From positions 1 to 13,518 of the forward strand of contig JAEWIR010000018.1 in NCBI GenBank assembly GCA_023386965.1: a DNA stretch of 13,518 bases. Direction: 5' to 3'. The position numbers and the translations under genes are program-made. A model generated the notes under the pieces. That model did not search any database. It had not been told where the DNA came from and saw only the letters and a list, made by a program, of their open reading frames with translations. This document shows positions 7,034-13,518 of this stretch, one piece after another. The number at the start of each line of letters is the position of its first letter. The first letter of the stretch is position 1. Source of the DNA: Bacteroidota bacterium (GTDB lineage: Bacteria > Bacteroidota > Bacteroidia > Flavobacteriales > Weeksellaceae).

Positions 7034-8056
7034 ATGACCATGATATCCAGGATAATTATACATAAGGTAGGAAACAAGATCAATCAGGAACCTCTTGTGC
7101 TTTCGCAGGAAGATTATAGGCCGGAAGAGGAAATGAAGGAAATCCTGGAAGATTATTTTCTGAAATCCTTTAAATCTGAGGAGCATTTCCGCTTTTACAG
7201 TGACACTTATCTGGTGAATAATCCGGTTTACAGCTCCGTTTCAGAAATATTTGAGGACCCTGCGAAATTTGTTTACGAATCCGACAATATCGCCCAGCAT
7301 CTGTACGATATCACCGAAAATCCCAGAGTTCAGACGGGCGAACTATTTATTGTCTATTTTGAAGGCGAGGAAAATGCGGATGGTAATAAAATTGATTCAA
7401 TCGGAATATTTAAGACCGAAAACAAAAATCCTTTCCTGAAGATATTCCCAAACGGTGATGCTTTCGACATAGAGAAAGATTACGGTATCGGGCTTTCCAA
7501 ACTTGATAAAGGTGCGCTGATCTATAACTCCGGAAAAGACACCGGGTTTGCCGTGAAGGTTGTAGATAATAACAAAAACGGTGATATGTATTACTGGTTT
7601 GAGGATTTTTTGAAGGTCAAACAGAGGGATGATGAATACTTCCATACCCAGGAAACGCTTGCCGTATATAAAGAATACATCACCAAACAGCTGCCGCAGG
7701 AGTTTGAAACTACAAAAGCAGATCAGGCGGATTTCCTTAACAAATCAATTAACTTTTTCAAGGAAAGGGAAGTATTTGACTATGAACAGTTTACTAAAGA
7801 GGTTTTGGAAGATGATAATGTTATTGAAAGTTTTGGTAATTTTAAGTCGGAATACGAACAGGATATGCAGGTTTCCATCGCTGAAGATTTTGCCATTAAT
7901 GAAGCCGCCGTTAAAAAACAGAGCCGAAGTTATAAAAGTGTAATTAAACTGGATAAGAATTTTCATATCTATGTTCATGGCGACCGTAAACTTATTGAAA
8001 CTGGTCAGGATGAGAAGGGAAAATATTACAGACTCTATTTTGAAGAAGAGCAGTAG
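7034..8056 (+). CDS. Nucleoid-associated protein, NdpA/YejK family
   Basis: 340 aa, close to the size of E. coli YejK/NdpA (the 37-kDa nucleoid-associated family), which binds DNA in the bacterial nucleoid; its exact role is poorly defined. The assignment comes from the whole-protein pattern: the N-terminal ISRIIIHKVGNKINQEPLVL, the EEEMKEILEDYFLKSFKSEE helix, the middle segment around TGELFIVYFEGEE and the following beta-rich section, and a Lys/Glu-rich C-terminal half ending in KYYRLYFEEEQ. No membrane segment, signal peptide or cysteine is present. The start could be 7034 or the second ATG at 7040; 7034 is used as the longer frame, and the promoter spacing allows both. The gene has its own probable promoter and is followed by a separate promoter for the phytochrome gene, so it is likely a single-gene unit. 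Confidence 0.82.
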   Translation: MTMISRIIIHKVGNKINQEPLVLSQEDYRPEEEMKEILEDYFLKSFKSEEHFRFYSDTYLVNNPVYSSVSEIFEDPAKFVYESDNIAQHLYDITENPRVQTGELFIVYFEGEENADGNKIDSIGIFKTENKNPFLKIFPNGDAFDIEKDYGIGLSKLDKGALIYNSGKDTGFAVKVVDNNKNGDMYYWFEDFLKVKQRDDEYFHTQETLAVYKEYITKQLPQEFETTKADQADFLNKSINFFKEREVFDYEQFTKEVLEDDNVIESFGNFKSEYEQDMQVSIAEDFAINEAAVKKQSRSYKSVIKLDKNFHIYVHGDRKLIETGQDEKGKYYRLYFEEEQ

Positions 8057-8079
8057 TTTATTATGTTAAATTAAATAAC

Positions 8080-8087
8080 TATCTTTG
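8080..8087 (+). promoter_or_regulatory. Candidate -7 promoter element of the phytochrome operon
   Basis: TATCTTTG matches TAnnTTTG perfectly, 25 bases before the ATG at 8113. TTTA at 8057-8060, 19 bases upstream, is one base from a TTTG -33 element. The surroundings are strongly AT-rich. This is the best-formed promoter candidate in the window. Confidence 0.55.
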
Positions 8088-8112
8088 TTTATATACCTAT
8101 CATTAATAACCT

Positions 8113-10317
8113 ATGAATATTGTTGACTGCCACGAAGAAATGATCCACATTTCAGGACATGTACAGGATTTCGGGTATCTACTCGGTCTGGATGCAGACA
8201 CCAAAGCTATCAAATTTTACAGTCAGAATTTAACCCATCTCTTTCCTATAGATGAGGCTGCTTTTGGCAAAACGCTCAATCAGCTGGAGGATCTTTTTCA
8301 ACCCTTGCTCGCTTCCCCTGTTTTTACATCACTTGACATTGCAGGAATGACCGATACAGATGTATTCCTGGATAAATTTGAGGTTGCAGGTGCTCATTAT
8401 CATCTTACCATTTACCGATACAATGATGCGGTTTATCTGGAAATGGAGCCAATAATTGAGTTTTTCAAACAGAGGAGTTTTGTTTCCAAAAAATATGAAA
8501 GCATACATAATGCTGTGGACTCTGCCGGAATTTGGCGCGAGTTGCTGTCATCTGTGGCAGAAGCCATAGATTACGACCGTGTAATGATTTACCGCTTTCT
8601 GGAAGACGGTAGCGGGAAAGTTATTGCAGAACAGATAAAAAACGGTGTGGAAAGTTTCATGCATCTTCATTATCCGGAATCGGATATACCACGCCAGGCA
8701 CGGGAACTTTATCTGAAAAAAAGAAAACGCATTTTCAGTGATGTCTATTCAGAGCCGGTGCCCATCATCAGTAAGGATCCCGAACCCATAGACCTAACCT
8801 ATTCTTCAGTGCGTGCAATGTCGCCCGTACATGGCCAGTATCTGAAAAATACAGGTGTGGCCTCCAGCTTCAGCACTTCAATCATTATCAATAACAAGTT
8901 GTGGGGCATGGTTACCTGCCAAAATATTGAGCCCAAGCATATTGACCTGGTAAACAGAATACGTGCAGAAGTTTTCACAGTAATCGCAGCAAATGCCTAT
9001 ACTTCTTATAAATCTGCGCAGATGCTGTCGGACAGCATAGAGCTGGAAAACAAGATCGGCAGCCTTAAAAGCAGGCTGATGGCCTGTGACAGTCTGGAGG
9101 ATTCGCTCTTCAGTAATATAGATGAGATGCGGCGGTATCCCGATGCGGATGGTCTGGCAGTTATTGTACACGACCATATACGGACTTCCGGTGAAGTCCC
9201 TTCAGACAGGGATATTTTGCAGATCGTAAAGTATGCGCGCGAAAATCCATTGAAAAACTTCTATTCCACCAACGATTTTTCCGATTCCGAACAGGGAAAT
9301 CTCGGGAATCTGGAGAATGCGGCCGGTGTGATGTTCGGCTTTACTGATGACAAGCGCAATGAACTTCTTATCTGGTTCCGCAAGGAAATCGATACTCAAA
9401 TCCTTTGGGCAGGTAATCCGTCCAAGCAGATGGAAACAGTAGTAAAGGACGGCATAGAGCAAATGGTTATATCGCCCCGAAAGTCATTCGCCACTTATAT
9501 TCAGGATATAAAAGGTAAATCCCGCCCCTGGAAGAACAAAGATGTGTTTGCTGCCAAAAAAGTGGTTGCCACCATCCTGGAAACAACTTATTCGCAGTTC
9601 AGACGTGTGCAGGAACTTAACCGCGAACTGAAGAATCTGAACGAAGAGCTGGACAGTTTTTCCTACACCATATCTCACGACCTGGGTACTCCGCTTACCG
9701 TCATGAAACTGAATGCACAGCTTTTGGAAAAGTCGCACGGTACGAACCCTGACGTGAAGAAACGTATCACCAGTATTCTGGACGAAATTATGGGTATGGA
9801 ACTCATGATGAGGGGAGTTTTGGACCTGAGCCGCGCAAAGTCTGCACAGATAGCCGTGGAGGAAGTGGAAACACGCTCACTGATTGAGAAGATATGCTAT
9901 GATGTGAAACTTACGCTGAACAGCCCTGAAACTGAGATTACAGTCCACGAATGCCCAAGTGTAATGGCCGATAAGATTATGCTGATCCAGGTATTCCTGA
10001 ACATCATAGGAAATGCAGTGAAATATTCCAGTAAAACAGATAAACCGAGAGTCCTGATCAATGGCAAGGTGGTAGATGACAAAGTAGTCTATACGGTGAA
10101 GGACAATGGTATCGGTATTGCCGAAGAAGACCAGCAGCACATGTTCAGGATTTTTCACCGTATGAGCAATTCGAAAGGATTTAATGGGAATGGAGTAGGT
10201 CTGTCTATTGTTTACCGAATTATGAACAGGTTAGGAGGCTCCATTAACTTCGAAAGTGTGGAAAATGAGGGGACCTCTTTCCACCTCACCTTTTTGAAAC
10301 CGACAGCTAAAGCATGA
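8113..10317 (+). CDS. bphP: Bacteriophytochrome histidine kinase
   Basis: Red/far-red light sensor kinase, 734 aa, cytoplasmic, with PAS-GAF-PHY-HisKA-HATPase order. Cys6 (VDCHEEMIHISG) is the expected biliverdin attachment site before the PAS domain (about 15-115). The GAF domain (about 130-300) keeps Y160, the PESDIP motif with D191 at 188-193, Y200, R206, R234, H240 and Y243, matching known chromophore-pocket residues. The position of the second conserved His is Gln270 (TCQN). In the PHY domain (about 310-495) the tongue keeps WFR (421-423), WAGNP (432-436) and PRKSF (455-459). HisKA has SHDLGTPL with phospho-acceptor H522. The ATPase domain has an N box around N630/N634, DNGIGI (664-669) and GNGVGLSIV (692-700). 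Its stop overlaps the heme oxygenase start by four bases. No receiver domain is fused and no response regulator gene is nearby. Confidence 0.95.
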   Translation: MNIVDCHEEMIHISGHVQDFGYLLGLDADTKAIKFYSQNLTHLFPIDEAAFGKTLNQLEDLFQPLLASPVFTSLDIAGMTDTDVFLDKFEVAGAHYHLTIYRYNDAVYLEMEPIIEFFKQRSFVSKKYESIHNAVDSAGIWRELLSSVAEAIDYDRVMIYRFLEDGSGKVIAEQIKNGVESFMHLHYPESDIPRQARELYLKKRKRIFSDVYSEPVPIISKDPEPIDLTYSSVRAMSPVHGQYLKNTGVASSFSTSIIINNKLWGMVTCQNIEPKHIDLVNRIRAEVFTVIAANAYTSYKSAQMLSDSIELENKIGSLKSRLMACDSLEDSLFSNIDEMRRYPDADGLAVIVHDHIRTSGEVPSDRDILQIVKYARENPLKNFYSTNDFSDSEQGNLGNLENAAGVMFGFTDDKRNELLIWFRKEIDTQILWAGNPSKQMETVVKDGIEQMVISPRKSFATYIQDIKGKSRPWKNKDVFAAKKVVATILETTYSQFRRVQELNRELKNLNEELDSFSYTISHDLGTPLTVMKLNAQLLEKSHGTNPDVKKRITSILDEIMGMELMMRGVLDLSRAKSAQIAVEEVETRSLIEKICYDVKLTLNSPETEITVHECPSVMADKIMLIQVFLNIIGNAVKYSSKTDKPRVLINGKVVDDKVVYTVKDNGIGIAEEDQQHMFRIFHRMSNSKGFNGNGVGLSIVYRIMNRLGGSINFESVENEGTSFHLTFLKPTAKA

Positions 10318-10865
10318 TATCAGAGATTTTAAAGCATCAAACCAAAGTACTGCATGACAGGGTGGAGCAGAAATTCAACTCCTCTAAAATCTTTGAGGAT
10401 GATTACACGGCTGAAGATTACCGCAAGCTGCTGACGTATAATTACCTTTTTCTAAAAACTTATGAGCAACCCGTTTTCCGCTTACTTTCTGAGAAATATG
10501 CGGACAGACTCTTGCTTCAGCATCGGCGGAAGCTGCATCTTTTTGATTTGGAAAAGGAAGACGTGCATTCTCCCGGCGATCTCACGCACACGATTGCGGT
10601 CGATTGTGAAGCAGAAGCATTGGGAATACTTTACGTAATGGAAGGCTCCACACTTGGTGGAAATATGATCGCAAAAAAACTGGAAAGTAATCCTCTTTTT
10701 ACAGGCAAAACCTTCCCGTATTTCCGCTGCTATGGCGAGCGTACCGGCTCTATGTGGAAAAACTTTAAATTTGTTTTGAATTATGCTGTTAGTGAAGAGG
10801 AACATGAAAAAGTTCTGAAAGGTGCCGAAAAAGCATATCATTTCCTTCTCGCATTGCCGGATTAG
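10314..10865 (+). CDS. bphO: Heme oxygenase (biliverdin-producing, BphO type)
   Basis: Cleaves heme to biliverdin, CO and iron in the cytoplasm. The 183-aa protein has the bacterial heme-oxygenase pattern: an N-terminal helix LKHQTKVLHDRVE with H14 as probable proximal heme ligand (H8 is less likely), then LYVMEGSTLGGNMIAKKL (residues 106-123), the distal helix with its conserved glycines, and YGERTGSMWKNF (140-151), typical of BphO-type enzymes. The ATG lies within the overlap ATGA with the phytochrome stop, so translation is probably coupled. The product biliverdin is the chromophore required by that phytochrome; this bphP-bphO pairing is known from other bacteria. A separate role in iron acquisition from heme cannot be excluded, but no heme uptake genes are in the window. 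Confidence 0.92.
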   Translation: MISEILKHQTKVLHDRVEQKFNSSKIFEDDYTAEDYRKLLTYNYLFLKTYEQPVFRLLSEKYADRLLLQHRRKLHLFDLEKEDVHSPGDLTHTIAVDCEAEALGILYVMEGSTLGGNMIAKKLESNPLFTGKTFPYFRCYGERTGSMWKNFKFVLNYAVSEEEHEKVLKGAEKAYHFLLALPD

Positions 10866-10886
10866 GTCCGGATGGTTTCATTTTTG
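10854..10886 (+). promoter_or_regulatory. Possible internal promoter before the catalase-like gene
   Basis: TTG at 10854-10856 and CATTTTTG at 10879-10886 (one mismatch to TAnnTTTG) are 22 bases apart, and the start codon follows 22 bases later. This could give separate expression of the catalase-like and glycosylase genes. The match is imperfect and the -33 part lies inside the heme oxygenase gene. Confidence 0.25.
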
Positions 10887-10908
10887 CTGAAATTTTCGGA
10901 AAAATTCA

Positions 10909-11949
10909 ATGGCCAAAGAACTTTATTACACGCCGGAAATGGACCGGCTTACACCCAGGGAGCAAGAGTTGCTGGATAAGGATATCAGGCTTACTGAAAA
11001 AGCGGTCCGCCTTTCAGCAAAAGTGAACGGTAAAAAGTACGCCACCCGTAATGCGCATGCCAAGGCTTTCGGCTACGTGCGCGGTAATTTTATCCCCATA
11101 AAGAATAGTGCCGGCGACATTTCCGAGTTGCTGCAGGGAAATAATCTTGGAGTGATTATCCGCTACTCCCATCCTAATTTCTTCACCCTTAAAAATGGCC
11201 CGGAGTATCCGCTATATGGCTGTTCGGTTAAAGTATACAATAAAAATGTTCCTGTTAGTGCCAAATTTCCTCTGGTAAACCTTCCTGTATTTATCACGAA
11301 TTCGGTTTCGAAATTCCTGAAGATCCATATAAACGCCAATAAGTTTTTTATCTCACGCGGTAAGCCTTTTGGGCTTTCTTTTTTAAAGATTCCGGGACTG
11401 GTTCTGGCAGGTTTGTCTCTTTTTTTTGACAGGCAAATACTCTCCATCCTGAGAAATACGCTGCGGGTACTGGATATTGAGAAAAGATTTATCGCAACTT
11501 ATGCCTACCACTCAGTGGGCTGTTACAGACTGGGGGATAAGGTGGTGAAAATAAGGGTAAAACCCACCAAACATAAAAGTACACCCGAGGAACCGCTGAT
11601 GGACCAAACCCAAAAACTCTTAGAGTATTTTTCTGCTGAAGAACTTAGCCTGGATTTCCAGGTGCAGGTTGGGACCACGGAAAGAAAGACCCCGGTCAAC
11701 AATTTATTGAAAATCTGGTCAGAAAGATCATCTAAGTTTGTCACCGTTGGCCGTATAGTCTTACCAAAGCAAGATATAAGGGAGTACAGGACAATGGCCT
11801 ATGAAAACCTGTCATTTAACCCGTTTGAAAATGCGGATGAGCTGAAACCAGTAGGCAGGATGCAGAAGATCCGTCAGAAAATTTATAACACAAGCATTGC
11901 GGCGCGGCAGCACTATAACCAGATTACCGGTTCCAAAACAAAAAAATAA
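10909..11949 (+). CDS. Catalase-fold heme protein (small y4iL-like type)
   Basis: 346 aa, related to the small catalase-like heme proteins rather than full-length catalase (which usually exceeds 480 aa). Catalase landmarks are visible in order. RNAHAK (residues 47-52) gives H50 as the distal His. IIRYSHP (83-89) corresponds to the RFS strand. VNLPVF (123-128) gives N124 as the distal Asn. YHSVGCYRLG (200-209) has the same spacing as the proximal-Tyr segment of catalases, so Y200 is the probable heme ligand; the Arg usually four residues before this Tyr is not present (Ala196). The C-terminus LSFNPFENADELKPVGRMQK and IYNTSIAARQHYN is typical of the small family. It may act on hydrogen peroxide or organic peroxides; activity is not proven for most members. 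No signal peptide, so cytoplasmic. It follows bphO by 43 bases and overlaps the glycosylase start by one base (TAATG). Confidence 0.8.
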   Translation: MAKELYYTPEMDRLTPREQELLDKDIRLTEKAVRLSAKVNGKKYATRNAHAKAFGYVRGNFIPIKNSAGDISELLQGNNLGVIIRYSHPNFFTLKNGPEYPLYGCSVKVYNKNVPVSAKFPLVNLPVFITNSVSKFLKIHINANKFFISRGKPFGLSFLKIPGLVLAGLSLFFDRQILSILRNTLRVLDIEKRFIATYAYHSVGCYRLGDKVVKIRVKPTKHKSTPEEPLMDQTQKLLEYFSAEELSLDFQVQVGTTERKTPVNNLLKIWSERSSKFVTVGRIVLPKQDIREYRTMAYENLSFNPFENADELKPVGRMQKIRQKIYNTSIAARQHYNQITGSKTKK

Positions 11950-12683
11950 TGCCTGAAGGACCTACTATTTTAAACCTAAAGAATAAGCTAAACCGTTTCC
12001 GTAAAAAAACGGTTACCGAAGCAGGCGGTTACGGCGATATGGATAAGAGCGGCATTGAAGGTCAGCAGTTACTCGACATTGATTCCTACGGAAAGAACTT
12101 CATTTTTGTCTTCAAAGATTTCTTTGTAACCGTACATCTGGGTTTATTTGGAAGCATGCTCATTAACAAGCGCAAGAAATCCAATGCAAGTTTTTACCTA
12201 CATTTTGATGATTCACAAATTAATTTTTACATAGCCAATACAAAAAGGATAGAAGGGAAACCGCAGGATCACTTTAATTACCGGACCGATATCCTTAAGG
12301 ATAATTATGACGGCGAGTTGGTGCTGAGCACGGTACAGGAAAAATATAAGGAGAAAATGATCGGAGATGTGCTGATGGAACAGGAAATATTTGCCGGTGT
12401 TGGCAATATAATCCGGATTGAATCTTTGTACAGGGCCAAGATTCATCCTGCAAGCCTGGTGATAAATATCCCGGAGAAAAAATTAGTTTTCCTTATTGAA
12501 ACGGTGGTGAATTATGCATATGAATTTTTGGAACAGTCTAAAACCGATACCGTAAAGGAGAAAACCCTCATTTACGGACGAAAGATTTGCCCCAAAGACA
12601 AGCGTGAACTTATTATAGAGGAAATGGGGAAGGTGAAACGAAAAACCTATGTTTGTCCCAAATGCCAGAAAATGTATGCGTGA
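11949..12683 (+). CDS. Fpg/Nei-family DNA glycosylase-AP lyase
   Basis: Base-excision repair enzyme predicted to remove oxidised bases and cut the resulting abasic site. 244 aa. After Met removal the protein begins PEGPT, with Pro as catalytic nucleophile and E3 as the catalytic acid. K50 in SYGKNFIF matches the conserved N-terminal-domain Lys. HLGLFGSM (63-70) matches the family HLGMxG strand, and FAGVGNIIRIESLYRAKIHP (148-167) is the helix-two-turn-helix with N153. The C-terminal zinc finger is C214-P-K-D217 and C236-P-K-C239, with R231 before KTYVC at the place of the DNA-contacting Arg. The second Cys of the first pair is Asp, so zinc binding may be altered. The PEGPT start leans to Nei-like, but Fpg and Nei cannot be firmly separated, so no symbol is given. 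The ATG overlaps the stop of the catalase-like gene, indicating coupled translation. Confidence 0.88.
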   Translation: MPEGPTILNLKNKLNRFRKKTVTEAGGYGDMDKSGIEGQQLLDIDSYGKNFIFVFKDFFVTVHLGLFGSMLINKRKKSNASFYLHFDDSQINFYIANTKRIEGKPQDHFNYRTDILKDNYDGELVLSTVQEKYKEKMIGDVLMEQEIFAGVGNIIRIESLYRAKIHPASLVINIPEKKLVFLIETVVNYAYEFLEQSKTDTVKEKTLIYGRKICPKDKRELIIEEMGKVKRKTYVCPKCQKMYA

Positions 12684-12684
12684 A

Positions 12685-12708
12685 AAATCCTGCCGGCCGG
12701 CAGGATTT
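12685..12708 (-). terminator. Perfect palindrome, likely terminator between convergent genes
   Basis: A 24-base perfect palindrome (half-site AAATCCTGCCGG) starts one base after the glycosylase stop and can fold into a 10-bp GC-rich stem with a GGCC or CCGG loop. On the minus strand the stem runs into TTTTT, fitting an intrinsic terminator for the cysteine synthase gene, whose stop is 24 bases upstream. On the plus strand the T-run is only three, so it is weaker there, but it may act in both directions. Confidence 0.65.
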
Positions 12709-12731
12709 GCTGTTAGGTATTTGAAATACTT

Positions 12732-13518
12732 TTAATACTGGAATACGGACTCTTCAAAAAGGCCTTCTACAGACCAGTACCTTTCGCCGGTATCGTAGTT
12801 GAAGGTGAGAATTCTTGAACCCTCCGGAATTTCGCTCAGTTTCTTACTTATTGCGGCCAGTGATGATCCTGTGGAGATTCCGGCCAGTATGCCTTCCTCG
12901 CGGGCCAGTCTTTTTGTAAATTCAAAGGCTTCATCCTTTTCAACTGAAATGGTTCCGTCCAGGATTTCAGTATTCAGCACCGCAGGTACAAAACCGGCTC
13001 CAATGCCCTGAAGTGGATGTGGACCGGGCTGCCCGCCTGAAATCACTGGCGAATCCATTGGTTCAACCGCAAAACTTTTTAGATTGGGAAATTTTTTCTT
13101 TAAGACAGCGGTAACACCCGAAATATGACCACCAGTACCTACGCCGGTAATCAAATAATCAAATCCTTCCGGAAAATCTTCCAGGATTTCCTTCGCTGTA
13201 GTAGCTGCATGGATTTCCGGATTGGATTCATTTTCAAACTGTTGCGGTATCCAGACGTTATCCAGTTCTTCAGCCATCTCCATAGCCTTCTTCACCGCCC
13301 CGGAAGTTCCCAGTTCACGTGGTGTCAGTACGAACTTCGCACCATACGATGACATGAGTTTCCGCCTTTCCACACTCATACTTTCGGGCATTACAAGTAC
13401 CAGTTGGTAGCCTTTTACGGCACAAACCATGGCCAGTCCCACGCCCGTATTTCCGGAGGTAGGCTCTACGATGAGGGTGTCCTTTGTTATTTTACCATCC
13501 CGCTCGGCTCTCTCAACC
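12732..13518 (-). CDS. cysK: Cysteine synthase (PLP-dependent), N-terminus missing
   Basis: Makes cysteine from O-acetylserine and sulfide. The gene runs off the right edge: the frame stays open to 13518, and the GTG at 13440-13442 is an internal Val in SGNTGVGLAMV, not the start. About 261 residues are visible. They include the substrate loop EPTSGNTG (TSGNTG at 13443-13460), the following helix with MPESMSVERRKLM, the PLP-phosphate loop GVGTGGHISG (near 13116-13142), the Gln-rich segment IPQQFENESNPEIH, GISTGSSLAA near the PLP ring-nitrogen site, and the C-terminal YDTGERYWS. The PLP-binding Lys lies outside the window. CysK and CysM types share these motifs, so the symbol is provisional; related cystathionine beta-synthase domains are less likely given the ending. 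It is convergent with the phytochrome-glycosylase run. Confidence 0.9.
   Translation of the reverse strand, partial: VERAERDGKITKDTLIVEPTSGNTGVGLAMVCAVKGYQLVLVMPESMSVERRKLMSSYGAKFVLTPRELGTSGAVKKAMEMAEELDNVWIPQQFENESNPEIHAATTAKEILEDFPEGFDYLITGVGTGGHISGVTAVLKKKFPNLKSFAVEPMDSPVISGGQPGPHPLQGIGAGFVPAVLNTEILDGTISVEKDEAFEFTKRLAREEGILAGISTGSSLAAISKKLSEIPEGSRILTFNYDTGERYWSVEGLFEESVFQY

Noticed and set aside
10857..10871. Hairpin CCGGA-TTAGG-TCCGG with T-rich sequence after it, at the bphO stop
   Set aside because: Only five base pairs, overlaps the stop codon, and the following T stretch is interrupted. Too weak to call a terminator, although it could reduce readthrough.
10888..10908. AT-rich imperfect palindrome directly before the catalase-like start codon
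   Set aside because: It has a mismatch and is made almost only of A and T, so it is likely to occur by chance.

Overview
The window looks like chromosomal DNA from a Bacteroidota member of class Flavobacteriia, most likely Weeksellaceae (the Chryseobacterium/Kaistella group). This rests on protein style, such as a lipoprotein-type LptC next to a FadL-like barrel and the flavobacterial forms of AnmK and DNA polymerase III delta'. It also rests on -7 promoter elements of the Bacteroidota type (TAnnTTTG) upstream of several genes, with no strong Shine-Dalgarno sequences. The lineage is inferred from recall, not from a search. I see no tRNA, rRNA, CRISPR array, insertion sequence or phage gene, and no stretch over 300 bases without a gene. 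All genes appear intact except the two cut by the window edges.

Layout. (1) 1-375 is the C-terminal end of a CorA magnesium channel. (2) 488-2068 is a patatin-like phospholipase with an unusual membrane hairpin inside its domain. (3) 2145-2687 is an unrecognised membrane-anchored protein, convergent with holB (complement 2699-3814), the clamp-loader delta' subunit. (4) A 165-bp divergent intergenic region leads into a plus-strand series: a FadL-like outer-membrane barrel and lptC with no gap between them (lipopolysaccharide export), then anmK (recycling of anhydro-MurNAc), so three envelope genes in a row. (5) 7034-8056 encodes an NdpA/YejK-type nucleoid-associated protein. (6) 8113-12683 is a tight four-gene run: bacteriophytochrome histidine kinase, heme oxygenase, a catalase-fold heme protein and an Fpg/Nei-type DNA glycosylase. 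(7) A 24-bp perfect palindrome separates this run from a convergent cysteine synthase gene cut by the right edge.

The most interesting part is the four-gene run. The heme oxygenase would make biliverdin, the chromophore that attaches to Cys6 of the phytochrome. The two downstream genes, a catalase-like protein and an oxidised-base glycosylase, suggest a red/far-red sensor coupled to oxidative or photo-oxidative damage defence. Each family is known; the coupling is inferred from gene order, overlaps and spacing. No response regulator gene lies in the window, so the kinase's partner must be elsewhere. Several proteins carry deviations worth checking: Gln in place of a ring-D histidine in the phytochrome, a zinc finger with one Cys changed to Asp in the glycosylase, and a two-helix membrane insertion in the patatin.
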